DNA of 54,351 bases from an uncultured Dysosmobacter sp. (GTDB lineage: Bacteria > Bacillota > Clostridia > Oscillospirales > Oscillospiraceae): the NCBI GenBank assembly GCA_934563745.1, contig CAKTHE010000014.1, forward strand, positions 1-54,351, in the 5' to 3' direction. Positions 40,106-48,880 of the stretch are shown here, one piece after another; within the stretch, counting starts at the first letter, position 1; each line of letters opens with the position of its first letter. A program made the position numbers and the translations under genes. The notes below the pieces were generated by a model that worked only from the letters and a program-made list of their open reading frames with translations, made no database searches and had not been told where the DNA came from.

Positions 40106-41113
40106 ATGAGCAAGGAATCTTTCTTGACGCTGCTGTATCAAAATCAGAACCGTTATCTTTCCGGTGAGGCGGCCAGCGCCGCGTTGGGCGGGCTGTCCAG
40201 GGCAGCCGTGTGGAAGTATGTGGACGCGTTGCGCAGGGACGGGTACGTGATCGAGGCCCGTACAGGGCTGGGATACCGGCTGGTCCAGGCTCCGGACGTG
40301 CTGACGGAGGCAGAGATCCGGCGTTTTTTAAAGCCGGTTGCCTGCGTGGGGCGTTCGCTGTGCTGCCTGGAAGAAGTGGATTCCACCAATACGTACTGTA
40401 AGCAGGCCGCGCTTTCCGGTGCCCAGGAGGGGACCGTTGTGATCGCGGACTGCCAGCGGGCCGGCCGGGGCCGGATGGACCGGACTTTTCAGTCCCCGGC
40501 GGGAAAGGGCGTGTATCTTTCCGCGCTGCTGCGCCCGCGTGTGCCGACGGAGGCGCTGATGAGTGTGACGGCCTTGACGGCGGTGGCTGTAAGCAATGCG
40601 ATCGAGCAGGTGTGCGGCGTGCGGCCAGGGATCAAATGGACCAATGACCTGATTCTGGGCGGGAAGAAGCTGTGCGGAATTTTGACGGAGCTGTCCCTGG
40701 AAGGGGAGAGCGGACGTATTCAGTATCTGGTGATTGGGATCGGCGTCAACGTGCTGCAGGGGCCGGAAGATTTTTCTCCGGATGTGGCGCAGATGGCGAC
40801 CTCCCTGCGGCAGGAACTGGGCCGGCCGGTATCCCGGGCGGAGCTGGCCGCAGCGGAGATCCGGGAGCTGGATCGGCTGTATGCGGCGCTGTGCAGCGGT
40901 GAGACGGCGCCGTACCGGGAGGCGTACCGCCGTGCCTGCGTGACGCTGGGACGGGAGGTCCAGCTCCTGCGTGCCGACGGAAGCCGGGAGCAGGTGCAGG
41001 CTCTGGACATCGACGATCAGTTTGGCCTGGTGGTGCGCCGGAACGATGGAACCCGGACGGTGATCCGCTCCGGAGAAGTATCCGTGCGGGGCATGTACGG
41101 ATATGCGGAATAA
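40106..41113 (+). CDS. birA: Bifunctional biotin ligase / biotin operon repressor BirA
   Basis: This 335-residue protein activates biotin as biotinyl-AMP and attaches it to carboxylases. An N-terminal winged-helix domain (about 1-65, SRAAVWKYVDALRRDGY) would bind the biotin operator. The ligase core has VDSTNTYCK, the biotinyl-AMP loop GRGRMDRTF in place of the usual GRGRxGRxW, and KWTNDLILGGKKLCGIL. A small C-terminal SH3-like domain ends the protein. The ATG at 40106 has AAAGGAGC upstream. No biotin synthesis genes are near; the chromate-type genes follow after 15 bases. Confidence 0.94.
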   Translation: MSKESFLTLLYQNQNRYLSGEAASAALGGLSRAAVWKYVDALRRDGYVIEARTGLGYRLVQAPDVLTEAEIRRFLKPVACVGRSLCCLEEVDSTNTYCKQAALSGAQEGTVVIADCQRAGRGRMDRTFQSPAGKGVYLSALLRPRVPTEALMSVTALTAVAVSNAIEQVCGVRPGIKWTNDLILGGKKLCGILTELSLEGESGRIQYLVIGIGVNVLQGPEDFSPDVAQMATSLRQELGRPVSRAELAAAEIRELDRLYAALCSGETAPYREAYRRACVTLGREVQLLRADGSREQVQALDIDDQFGLVVRRNDGTRTVIRSGEVSVRGMYGYAE

Positions 41114-41128
41114 GAGGAGACGTAGAGA

Positions 41129-41671
41129 ATGAAGGAATTGTGGGAGCTTTTTATTGTATTTGCGAAAATCGGAGTGATGACCTTCGGCGGCGGGGCGGCC
41201 ATGCTGCCGATCCTGCAGCGTGAGATTGTGGATCACCGGGGCTGGGCCACGGAGGATGAGCTGATGGATTACTATGCCATCGGTCAGTGTACGCCCGGCA
41301 TTATTGCCGTCAATACGGCGACCTTTGTGGGCGGAAAGCGCCGGGGCACCCTGGGCGGCATTGTGGCCACGGCCGGTATGGTATTTCCGTCCCTGATCAT
41401 CATTACGCTGATCGCCGGCCTGATCACGAACTTCGCGGATCTTGCCGTAGTGCAGAATGCGTTTGCCGGGATCCGGGCCTGCATCTGCGTTTTGATCTTC
41501 AATGCCGTGATCAAGCTGGTGAAAAAGGCCGTTGTGGACTGGAAAACAGCTGTGATTTTTGCGGTGGTGACCGTGGGCAGCATTCTGACGGATCTGTCTC
41601 CGGTTTGGTTTGTGCTGGCGGCGGCCGGCTGCGGGATCGCCATTCAGACGCTGGAGGTGAAGGGGAAATGA
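41129..41671 (+). CDS. Chromate transporter family protein, first half (CHR)
   Basis: This 180-residue membrane protein has five or six segments. The CHR signature is seen at the start (FAKIGVMTFGGGAAMLPIL) and in the QCTPGIIAVNTATFVG loop. Short CHR proteins work as pairs of antiparallel halves; the partner is the next gene, whose start codon overlaps this stop. In Clostridia the physiological anion is unknown and need not be chromate. Confidence 0.9.
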   Translation: MKELWELFIVFAKIGVMTFGGGAAMLPILQREIVDHRGWATEDELMDYYAIGQCTPGIIAVNTATFVGGKRRGTLGGIVATAGMVFPSLIIITLIAGLITNFADLAVVQNAFAGIRACICVLIFNAVIKLVKKAVVDWKTAVIFAVVTVGSILTDLSPVWFVLAAAGCGIAIQTLEVKGK

Positions 41672-42252
41672 TTTTTGCACAGCTTTTCTGGGAGTATTTT
41701 AAGGTAGGGCTTTTCTCTGTGGGCGGCGGTTTGGCTACGATCCCCTTCCTGTACGATTTGTCGGACAAGACCCATTGGTTTACCCACGCGCAGCTGGCGG
41801 ATATGCTGGCCGTTTCGGAATCCACCCCCGGCCCCATCGGCGTGAATATGGCGACCTATGTGGGCTATACCATGGCCGGCTTTGCCGGGGCAGTGGTGGC
41901 CACGGTGGGTCTGGTGATGCCGTCCGTGATCGTGATATTGCTGGTGGCGCGGGTGCTGCAGCAGTTCCGCCACAGTCGTTTGGTGGAAGCTGCCTTCTAC
42001 GGTCTGCGTCCGGCCTCGGCCGGGCTCATTTCCGCGGCCGGCTTTACAGTGGTTTTGATCGCGCTGCTCAACCAGGACCTTTATGCGCAGACCGGCGTGC
42101 TGGCGGACCTGTTTCATTGGAAGGCGTTGGCTCTGGCGGGCGTTGTGCTGATTTTTTCCAACTTCGTCAAAAAGACGAAGGGGCTGCATCCCATTGTTTT
42201 TATCGGGGTCTCGGCCTTGGTGGGGATCGTGCTGCACCTGGGCGGCGTGTAA
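41668..42252 (+). CDS. Chromate transporter family protein, second half (CHR)
   Basis: This 194-residue membrane protein starts at the ATG at 41668, overlapping the previous stop (ATGA); the frame stays open upstream inside the first half but that is not coding. The signature FKVGLFSVGGGLATIPFL and the STPGPIGVNMATYVG loop mirror the first half. The two halves probably form the transporter together. Confidence 0.9.
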   Translation: MIFAQLFWEYFKVGLFSVGGGLATIPFLYDLSDKTHWFTHAQLADMLAVSESTPGPIGVNMATYVGYTMAGFAGAVVATVGLVMPSVIVILLVARVLQQFRHSRLVEAAFYGLRPASAGLISAAGFTVVLIALLNQDLYAQTGVLADLFHWKALALAGVVLIFSNFVKKTKGLHPIVFIGVSALVGIVLHLGGV

Positions 42253-42280
42253 GCGTGCAATCAAACGGAACCGAGCAATC

Positions 42281-42319
42281 AAAAAGAGGACGCAGGCAAA
42301 AGCCTGCGTCCTCTTTTTT
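42281..42319. terminator. Bidirectional terminator between CHR and ilvD genes
   Basis: A perfect 17-base-pair stem (AAAAAGAGGACGCAGGC and its complement) with an AAAA loop has T/A tracts at both ends. Confidence 0.9.
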
Positions 42320-42338
42320 GAACGGATCAGCGTATGGA

Positions 42339-44021
42339 TTATTCCAGCACGCCGCCCTGGTCGGCACTCTTTGCCTCACGGGCATACCGCTTGAGATAGC
42401 CATCCACGGGAGCGGGGGTATAGCTCCACTTGGCGCGGCGGCGCTCCAGCTCTTCATCCGAAACCAACAGCTCCAGCGTCTTGTTGACCACGTCGATCTT
42501 GATGTGATCGCCGTCCTCGATCAGGGCGATGGGGCCTCCGGCGGCCGCCTCGGGCGAGACGTGGCCGACAAAGCAGCCGTTGTTGGTGCCGGAGAAGCGG
42601 CCGTCCGTCACCAGAGCGGTGCACTTATTCAGACCCTGGCCGTAAAGCAGCTTCATGGGCTTGAACATTTCGGGCATGCCGGGCGCGCCCTTGGGGCCGG
42701 CGTAACGGATGACCACCACGTGGCCGGGCTTGACCAGCTGCTTGCCGATGGCCTCGTTGGCCTCTTCCTCGCCGTTGAAGCAGATGGCGGTGCCTTCGAA
42801 GCGGCGGACTTCCTCCGCGATGGCGGCGGGCTTGGCCACGGCCGTGTTGGGGGCCAGATTGCCATGCATAATGGCAAGGCCGGCCAGAGTGGAGAAGGGC
42901 TTGTCCAGGGAGGTGATGACCTCGGAATTATAGCCGTACAGGTTGCGGTAAGAAGCGGCGTTTTCGCCGATGGTGTGGCCGTTGACCGTCATGCAGTCGT
43001 TGTACAGAAGCGATTTCATCTGCTTTTGCACCTCGGGAATGCCGCCGGCACGATAGAAGTCCTCTGCGTCGTACTGGGTGGAAGCGGGGTTGATCCGGGC
43101 AATCAGGGGGATGGTCTGCCCATATTCCTCGAACCACTCCATGACCTGGCTGGCGGGAATACCGATTTCATTGGCGATGGCGCAGGTGTGGATGACGCAG
43201 TTGGTGGAGCCGCCAGTGGCCATCAGGACCATGATGGAGTTACGGATGGACTCGGGGGTGATGATGTCCCGGGCGGTCAGGCCGTTCATGACCATGTCCA
43301 CGATCACCTCACCGGTTTTCAGCGCGGCGCGGGTCCGGTCGTTATATACGGCGGGGATCGCGGCGGAGCCGGGAATGCTCATGCCCATGGCTTCGGCCAT
43401 GCAGCACATGGAGTTGGCCGTGGCCATGTGCTGGCAGGAGCCGATGGTGGGGGCGCAGGTGTTGGTCAGATCCAGCAGGTCTTCGTAAGAGAGCTTTCCG
43501 GCCTGCTGCATGCCCTGGGCCTCCTGGGCACAGGTGGAGTCGGATTTGCGCTTGGCACCGAAGGCAGGGCCGCCCAGCATGCAGCCGCCGGCCAGGAAGA
43601 TGCAGGGGATGTCCAGACGGGCGGCGGCCATCAGCATGCCGGGGACCGTCTTATCGCAGGAGCCCACGAGAACCAGACCATCCAGCTTGTGGGCGCGGGC
43701 CATGATCTCAATGCCATCCGCCACGATCTCGCGGGAAGGCAGAGAATAGCGGGAGCCGTCGTGCGTGGTGCAGACGCCATCACACACGGCGATGCAGCCG
43801 AACTCCACCGGGGTGCCGCCGGCACGGTAGACGCCGTGCTTGACCTCCTCGGACAGAAGCCGGAGATTTTTGTGACCGGGGACGATATCCGTGAACGAGT
43901 CGCAGATACCGATTACGGGACGGGCAAAGTCATCATCGCTGTAGCCGTTGGCTTTATAAAGCGTCCGACAGGACAGCATGGCATCCGACATAAAGGTCCC
44001 GTTTTTGAATTTTTCCTGCAT
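42339..44021 (-). CDS. ilvD: Dihydroxy-acid dehydratase, IlvD/Edd family
   Basis: This 560-residue enzyme uses an iron-sulfur cluster to dehydrate dihydroxy-acids, the third step of valine and isoleucine synthesis. Three cluster cysteine motifs are visible: IGICDSF, VGSCDK and GSCQHMATANSM. The C-terminal DGRFSGTNNG and VSPEAAAGGPI motifs agree. The ATG at 44021 has GGAGG nine bases upstream. No other ilv or leu genes are near, so a related sugar-acid dehydratase role cannot be excluded. It has its own promoter and a shared terminator. Confidence 0.9.
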   Translation of the reverse strand: MQEKFKNGTFMSDAMLSCRTLYKANGYSDDDFARPVIGICDSFTDIVPGHKNLRLLSEEVKHGVYRAGGTPVEFGCIAVCDGVCTTHDGSRYSLPSREIVADGIEIMARAHKLDGLVLVGSCDKTVPGMLMAAARLDIPCIFLAGGCMLGGPAFGAKRKSDSTCAQEAQGMQQAGKLSYEDLLDLTNTCAPTIGSCQHMATANSMCCMAEAMGMSIPGSAAIPAVYNDRTRAALKTGEVIVDMVMNGLTARDIITPESIRNSIMVLMATGGSTNCVIHTCAIANEIGIPASQVMEWFEEYGQTIPLIARINPASTQYDAEDFYRAGGIPEVQKQMKSLLYNDCMTVNGHTIGENAASYRNLYGYNSEVITSLDKPFSTLAGLAIMHGNLAPNTAVAKPAAIAEEVRRFEGTAICFNGEEEANEAIGKQLVKPGHVVVIRYAGPKGAPGMPEMFKPMKLLYGQGLNKCTALVTDGRFSGTNNGCFVGHVSPEAAAGGPIALIEDGDHIKIDVVNKTLELLVSDEELERRRAKWSYTPAPVDGYLKRYAREAKSADQGGVLE

Positions 44022-44091
44022 AGTTGTAAGTCCTCCCTCGTTTGATAATCTATACAACGGAAAATCTGGAAATCCAAAAGATTTTGCCAAT

Positions 44092-44121
44092 ATTATACTA
44101 AAAGAGCGGCGCGTCCGTCAA
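44092..44121 (-). promoter_or_regulatory. Promoter of ilvD
   Basis: On the minus strand TTGACG (44116-44121) and TATAAT (44092-44097) have an 18-base spacer. The leader of about 65 bases shows no T-box or attenuator. Confidence 0.75.
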
Positions 44122-44164
44122 ATAGCAAATTCCGATACCGCGATAACCAATGTGCTATCGGGAG

Positions 44165-44202
44165 AAAAAGGCCGGGCGGCAGAGATCTGCCGCCCGGCCT
44201 TT
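44165..44202 (-). terminator. Terminator after udk
   Basis: A 17-base-pair stem (AAAGGCCGGGCGGCAGA and complement) with a two-base centre covers the udk stop codon. On the minus strand a T5 run follows. Confidence 0.88.
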
Positions 44203-44818
44203 AACCGGCGTCGATGTGATGCTGAATGCGCTGCATGATCAGATCCAGCGCCACCTGATTGTGCCCGCCCTCCAGAATTACCACGTCGGCATACTTGCGG
44301 GAGGGCTCCACAAATTGCTCGTGCATGGGCTTGACGGTCGTAAGGTACTGCTGAACCACAGAGGAAAGCGTGCGTCCGCGTTCCTCCACGTCCCGCACGG
44401 CCCTGCGGAGGATCCGGACGTCGGCGTCCGTCTCCACAAAAATCTTAATGTCCAGCATGTTCCGCAGTTCCGGGTTTTGGAAGATCAGGATTCCCTCCAC
44501 TAGGATGACCTTGGCGGGGCGGATCTCCACCGTTTCAGCGGTCCGGTTATGCTCTTTGTAGGAGTAGACCGGACAGCGGACAGGCTGCCCCGCTTTGAGC
44601 CGGCGCAGATGCGCGATCAGAAGATCGGTGTCAAACGCATCGGGGTGGTCGTAGTTTTGCAGGCAGCGCTGCGCAAAGGGAACGCCATCCTGACTTTTAT
44701 AGTAGCTGTCATGTCCGATCACGGCCACATCACTGCCGAAATGCTCTTTTAAATGCCGGGTCAGCGTGGTTTTCCCGGAGCCGGTTCCCCCTGCGATCCC
44801 GATCAAAAGCGTGTTCAT
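44201..44818 (-). CDS. udk: Uridine kinase
   Basis: This 205-residue kinase phosphorylates uridine and cytidine in the pyrimidine salvage pathway. Walker A is GGTGSGKT at 10-17, followed by HDSYYK, NYDHPDAFD and YSYKEHNR. The last of these is the substrate loop seen in Udk. The length is normal. Together with the uracil permease at 21562 it represents pyrimidine salvage, though the genes are 22 kb apart. Confidence 0.95.
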   Translation of the reverse strand: MNTLLIGIAGGTGSGKTTLTRHLKEHFGSDVAVIGHDSYYKSQDGVPFAQRCLQNYDHPDAFDTDLLIAHLRRLKAGQPVRCPVYSYKEHNRTAETVEIRPAKVILVEGILIFQNPELRNMLDIKIFVETDADVRILRRAVRDVEERGRTLSSVVQQYLTTVKPMHEQFVEPSRKYADVVILEGGHNQVALDLIMQRIQHHIDAG

Positions 44819-44847
44819 ACCGGACCCTCCTTACTGGAATGCCTGCG

Positions 44848-44870
44848 GCCGGTGCAGGGAACGCACCGGC
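44848..44870 (-). promoter_or_regulatory. Hairpin in the udk leader
   Basis: A perfect eight-base-pair stem (GCCGGTGC arms) with a seven-base loop lies between the promoter and the ribosome site. No T run follows, so it is not a terminator. It could stabilise the transcript or bind a regulator. Confidence 0.4.
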
Positions 44871-44881
44871 GGATTACCGTT

Positions 44882-44910
44882 ATTATAAAAGCAGACGGGG
44901 AAAAGCACAA
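44882..44910 (-). promoter_or_regulatory. Promoter of udk
   Basis: On the minus strand TTGTGC (44905-44910) and TATAAT (44882-44887) are 17 bases apart. Confidence 0.7.
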
Positions 44911-44960
44911 GAAAATTCGACCCCAAAGTCGGGAAAAGTAAAAAAACTGACAGCCGGCTC

Positions 44961-44989
44961 TTGACGCTCTGTGGAAATATCGGTATTAT
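44961..44989 (+). promoter_or_regulatory. Promoter of the zinc-ribbon/BIG2 gene
   Basis: TTGACG at 44961-44966 and TATTAT at 44984-44989 are 17 bases apart. Confidence 0.75.
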
Positions 44990-45065
44990 GTTAATTGAAA
45001 TTTTGACCCTAAAGCGGTCTGCAGCCCATATGCGCAGACCGGGAGCCCGGAAGAGGAGGAGTCCT

Positions 45066-45935
45066 ATGGCTATGAAGCGCTGCCCGAAGTGCGGGGAAAA
45101 ATATTCGGACACCTATCGAGACTGCCCGTTCTGCGAAGAGGATGCCTATGAAACCGGCCGGCGCCGCCGGCGGGGCGGCCGCCGTGCCTCCGGAAGTCCC
45201 AACATTTTAAGTCCCATTCTGGTGGTCGTGATTGTGCTGCTGGCCGGGCTGCTGGTGTATCTCCTGTTTGGAGAGTCCATTGCGAAACGCTTTTCCGGCG
45301 GCGGCCAGACGCCTGGCGGAACATCGGCGGCAGTGAGCTCCAGCTCCGGCAGTGAGCCGGACATCAGCGAGCCGGACATCAGCGGACCGGCGGCATCCTC
45401 CGCCCAGGGCGAGGATCCGGTTCCGACGATTGACCCTGCGGCTCTGCCGGAGACGCTGAGCATCAGCAAGCCGGACTTTACTTTGAATGTCGGAGAGAGC
45501 TATACCGTTTCGGCCAGCGGCGGCAGCGGCAGCTACCAGTGGAGCAGCAGCGACGAAGGGATCGCTTCGGTGGATTCCAACGGAAAAGTGACCGGAATTT
45601 CCGCCGGCAAGGTGACGCTGACGGTTACGGATGGAACGGGTAAGGGAACCGGCGTCGTTTATGTCAAGGGCAGCGGCACGGCCCAGCCGGAAACGCCGAC
45701 TCCCTCCGGCGGCACACAGGCCCTCAACCGGGAGGATATGACGCTGAAGGTGGGCGAGAGCTTCCAGCTGAAGCTGAGCGGCGTGACCACTGCGCTGAGC
45801 TGGAGCAGTTCGGATTCCGGCGTGGCGACCGTTTCTTCGGACGGAACGGTGAAGGCGGTGGCCACCGGAAAGGCAACCATCACCGTCTCCTGGGATGGCG
45901 CATCCAAGACCTGTGTGGTCCGCGTACGCACCTGA
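45066..45935 (+). CDS. Zinc-ribbon, membrane-anchored protein with two BIG2-type Ig domains
   Basis: This 289-residue protein has a cytoplasmic zinc ribbon at its start (CPKCGEKY then CPFCEED, residues 5-25), an Arg-rich patch, and one membrane helix (about 46-68). A Ser/Pro-rich stalk and two bacterial Ig-like group 2 repeats follow (about 130-200 and 218-289), each with the pattern VGES...WSSSD.GVATV..DGTVKAV..GKATITV. Zinc ribbon inside and Ig repeats outside suggest a surface or wall-binding protein with an unknown cytoplasmic partner. The ATG at 45066 has an AGAGGAGGAG site. Confidence 0.8.
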   Translation: MAMKRCPKCGEKYSDTYRDCPFCEEDAYETGRRRRRGGRRASGSPNILSPILVVVIVLLAGLLVYLLFGESIAKRFSGGGQTPGGTSAAVSSSSGSEPDISEPDISGPAASSAQGEDPVPTIDPAALPETLSISKPDFTLNVGESYTVSASGGSGSYQWSSSDEGIASVDSNGKVTGISAGKVTLTVTDGTGKGTGVVYVKGSGTAQPETPTPSGGTQALNREDMTLKVGESFQLKLSGVTTALSWSSSDSGVATVSSDGTVKAVATGKATITVSWDGASKTCVVRVRT

Positions 45936-45962
45936 CTCCGGACGCATCGGATCGAATCGAAA

Positions 45963-45998
45963 AAGGCAGGGCCTCCCCACGGTGGGCGGCCCTGCCTT
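45963..45998 (+). terminator. Intrinsic terminator after the zinc-ribbon/BIG2 gene
   Basis: An eleven-base-pair stem (AAGGCAGGGCC arms) has an inner CCC/GGG stem. A T5 run follows after CCGG, slightly distant. Confidence 0.7.
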
Positions 45999-46029
45999 CC
46001 GGTTTTTGGGGACGGTTTGGGGCTTTGTC

Positions 46030-46058
46030 TTGCGCGCCGGAACGGTTTGTAGTATAAT
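46030..46058 (+). promoter_or_regulatory. Promoter of the ABC exporter operon
   Basis: TTGCGC at 46030-46035 and TATAAT at 46053-46058 have a 17-base spacer. Confidence 0.75.
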
Positions 46059-46105
46059 GCAAAACTGAATCCATGTATTTAGAAAGCGGAGTGTGAGGAA
46101 GCGGC

Positions 46106-47857
46106 ATGACCACCCGGGATTACCAGACCAAATCGGAATTTCAAATCTTTCTTTCTTATTTCAAGCCCCACCGGGGCCTGTTTATCCTGGACCTTTGCTG
46201 TGCGTTGGGGATTTCCCTGATCGATCTGGCTTTCCCGTATATTTCCCGCTGGTGCATGTACGAGCTTCTGCCCCAAAGCGCTTACCGGACCTTTTGGACC
46301 GTGATGGCCGTGGTGATGGCCGCCTTTGTGCTGCGCAGCTTTTTGTCCTATGTGATCTGCTATTGGGGTCATACCTTCGGCGTTTTGGTGGAGGCGGACA
46401 TCCGGCGGGACCTGTTTCGCCATATGCAGGACCTGTCGTTCGGCTATTTTGACACGCACCGCACCGGCCAGCTGATGAGCCGGCTGACGGCGGACCTGTT
46501 TGATATCACAGAGCTGGCCCATCATGGGCCGGAGGATCTTTTTATCTCTGCGGTGACGATCGTCGGCGCGCTGGTGATCATGTTCTGCATCCAGTGGCGT
46601 CTGGCCCTGCTGATCGCCCTGATCCTTCCGGTGTTTTTCGCGGTGATCTGGCGCTGCCGCCGCTCCATGGCGCAGGCCTCCGCGCAGGTCAAGCAGAAGA
46701 CGGCCGTGATCAATGCGGATATCGAGTCGGGGCTTTCCGGGATCCGGACGGCGAAGGCCTTTGCCAACGAGCAGGCGGAGCTGAATAAGTTTGATGCATC
46801 CAATCAGGGCTTTAAAACCTCCAAGCGGCTGTTCCACAAGGCAATGGGGCGGTTCAACGCGACGATGGAGCTTTTCCTGTGCCTGCTTCCGGCAGCGGTG
46901 ATCGCCTGGGGCGGCGCCCTGATCATGCAGGGACGGCTGACGACGGTGGATCTGATCACCTTCAGCCTGTATGTGACCACATTTATTACGCCGGTGCGGA
47001 AGCTTTCCAATTTTGCGGAGCTTTTTTCCAACGGAACGGCGGGCCTGCACCGCTTTGTGGAGCTGATGCGGCAGGAGCCGGAGCTGCAGGACGCGCCGGA
47101 TGCCCGGCCGCTGGAGCGAGTCAGCGGCCGGATCGACGTGGATCACGTGAGCTTTGCCTATCAGGGCGACCTGGCTGTTGTACACGATGTGGATCTTCAT
47201 ATACGCCCCGGCGAGACGGTGGCACTGGTGGGCCCCTCCGGCGGCGGAAAGTCCACACTCTGCCAGCTGATCCCACGGTTTTATGATGTTACCCAGGGCG
47301 CTATCCGCGTGGATGGACAGGATATCCGGACGGTGACGCAAAGCTCGCTGCACCGGAATATCGGGGTGGTGCAGCAGGATGTCTTTTTGTTTGCGGACAG
47401 TGTTTTGGAAAACATCCGCTATGGCCGGCCGGAGGCCAGCGAAGAGGAAGTGTTCCGGGCGGCAAAGCTGGCGGAGATCTATGACGATATTGCGGCGCTG
47501 CCGGATGGCTTCAACACCTACGTGGGGGAGCGGGGTGTGCTGCTCTCCGGCGGGCAGAAGCAGCGAATCTCCATTGCGCGGATCTTTCTGAAGGATCCGC
47601 CCATTCTGATCCTGGACGAGGCGACCTCCGCACTGGACAGCGTGACCGAGGCGAAGATCCAGGCGACCTTTGAGCGCCTGGCGCAGGGGCGGACGACGAT
47701 CCTGATTGCACATCGGCTTTCCACGGTCCGCAATGCGGACCGGATCGCCGTGATTGAGGAGGGACGGATCACGGAGCTGGGATCCCACGAAGAACTGATG
47801 CGTGCCGACGGGGCCTATGCGGCGCTGGTGCGGGCACAGGAGCTGCGGCATGGATAA
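46106..47857 (+). CDS. ABC exporter half-transporter (fused membrane and ATPase domains)
   Basis: This 583-residue type IV ABC exporter has six membrane segments in the first 320 residues. The ATPase domain carries Walker A GPSGGGKST at 376-384, the signature LSGGQKQR at 480-487, Walker B ILILDEATSALD and the H-loop IAHRLST. Half-transporters of this layout work as dimers; with no second half nearby, a homodimer is likely. The substrate (lipid, peptide or drug) is unknown. It is first in an operon with ylmH, DUF896 and xpaC-like genes. Confidence 0.92.
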   Translation: MTTRDYQTKSEFQIFLSYFKPHRGLFILDLCCALGISLIDLAFPYISRWCMYELLPQSAYRTFWTVMAVVMAAFVLRSFLSYVICYWGHTFGVLVEADIRRDLFRHMQDLSFGYFDTHRTGQLMSRLTADLFDITELAHHGPEDLFISAVTIVGALVIMFCIQWRLALLIALILPVFFAVIWRCRRSMAQASAQVKQKTAVINADIESGLSGIRTAKAFANEQAELNKFDASNQGFKTSKRLFHKAMGRFNATMELFLCLLPAAVIAWGGALIMQGRLTTVDLITFSLYVTTFITPVRKLSNFAELFSNGTAGLHRFVELMRQEPELQDAPDARPLERVSGRIDVDHVSFAYQGDLAVVHDVDLHIRPGETVALVGPSGGGKSTLCQLIPRFYDVTQGAIRVDGQDIRTVTQSSLHRNIGVVQQDVFLFADSVLENIRYGRPEASEEEVFRAAKLAEIYDDIAALPDGFNTYVGERGVLLSGGQKQRISIARIFLKDPPILILDEATSALDSVTEAKIQATFERLAQGRTTILIAHRLSTVRNADRIAVIEEGRITELGSHEELMRADGAYAALVRAQELRHG

Positions 47858-48650
47858 GAGTAAGCTTTTGGACCGGGTCGCCCCAGGGGGAGAAGACCGC
47901 ATTTTGCTGGCCCGGGTTTTGGACCGGCTGGAGCAGGCACGCCGGCAGAATCAGCTGACCGCTACGGATTTTTTAAGTCCCAGCCAGCTGGCCGGGGCGG
48001 AGGACCTGCTGCGCCTGGCCGGCGCCCGCAGCGGAGAGATCCATAGCTACGGCGGCTATGAAGGCGCAGAGCGCCGCATGATCCTGTGCCTGCCGGAATG
48101 GATGGAGGATCCTGCCGCGGCGGAGGCGGAAAGCCCGCTGCGCTGCCTGCGGGCGCACTTCCGCCCGGAGGATGCCCTGACGCACCGGGACATTCTGGGC
48201 AGCCTGATGGGGCTGGGCATCGCACGGGAGAAGATCGGGGATCTTCTGGTGGGGGCGGACTGCTGCGACCTGATGGCGGCGGATACGGTGGCGGAATTTT
48301 TGTGCAGCAGCTGGACCTCCGCTGGCCGGGCCCGGGTGCGGGTGGAAATGATCAGCCCCGGGCAGCTGCACATTCCGGAGCGGCATTTTGAAGAAATCGC
48401 AGACACGGTGCCGTCGCTGCGGCTGGATGCGGTGCTGGCCAGCGGCTTCCGGACCTCCCGGTCCAGGGCGGCGGAATGGATCGCCGCTGGACGGGTGCAG
48501 GTAAATTGGCGGGAGTGCCTCAAGCCGGACCGGATTCTGGCGGAAGGGGATACCGTTTCGGCCCGGGGCCAGGGAAAATTTCAATTGTCACAGGTGAAGG
48601 GGACGACCCGAAAGGGGCGGATTGCCATTCAAGTGAAACGATCTGTTTAA
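47850..48650 (+). CDS. ylmH: YlmH-family S4-domain RNA-binding protein
   Basis: This 266-residue protein has a unique N-terminal part (about 1-165, with LSPSQLAGAEDLLRL and FRPEDALTHRDILGSLMGLG) and a C-terminal S4 RNA-binding domain (about 185-250, starting LRLDAVLASGF). YlmH of Bacillus binds the 50S subunit and takes part in rescue of stalled nascent chains; the gene often sits in the cell-division cluster, but here it follows an ABC exporter. The ATG at 47850 overlaps the exporter end by eight bases, so translation is coupled. Confidence 0.88.
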   Translation: MDKSKLLDRVAPGGEDRILLARVLDRLEQARRQNQLTATDFLSPSQLAGAEDLLRLAGARSGEIHSYGGYEGAERRMILCLPEWMEDPAAAEAESPLRCLRAHFRPEDALTHRDILGSLMGLGIAREKIGDLLVGADCCDLMAADTVAEFLCSSWTSAGRARVRVEMISPGQLHIPERHFEEIADTVPSLRLDAVLASGFRTSRSRAAEWIAAGRVQVNWRECLKPDRILAEGDTVSARGQGKFQLSQVKGTTRKGRIAIQVKRSV

Positions 48651-48664
48651 GGAGCGGATGCAGT

Positions 48665-48880
48665 ATGGAGCAGTCAAAGATTGACCGGATCAATGAATTG
48701 TCCAAAAAGCGCAAGGAGCAGGGGCTGACGGAGGAGGAAGCGGCGGAGCGGACCGCTCTGCACCAGGAATATGTCCGGGCAGTTCTTGGAAATCTGGAGC
48801 ATCACCTGCAGCACACGGTGGTTGTGGATGAACACGGAAACCGGAGAAAGCTCAGAAAGAAGGAGGAGAGCGAATCGTAA
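48665..48880 (+). CDS. DUF896 family small protein
   Basis: This 71-residue helical protein has the family pattern KIDRINELSKKRKEQGLTEEE and RTALHQEYVRAVLGN. B. subtilis relatives (YnzC, SosA region) are small and cytoplasmic; their role is unsettled. The ATG at 48665 has TAAGGAGC upstream, and the stop overlaps the next start (TAATG). Confidence 0.9.
   Translation: MEQSKIDRINELSKKRKEQGLTEEEAAERTALHQEYVRAVLGNLEHHLQHTVVVDEHGNRRKLRKKEESES

Noticed and set aside
41775..44045. A 756-codon plus-strand frame over ilvD
   Set aside because: ilvD on the minus strand has all family motifs and a good start; the plus frame is low in motif content and is a shadow.
44022..44121. T-box or branched-chain amino-acid attenuator before ilvD
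   Set aside because: The leader is only about 65 bases, with no T-box sequence, no hairpin with T run and no run of Leu/Val/Ile codons.
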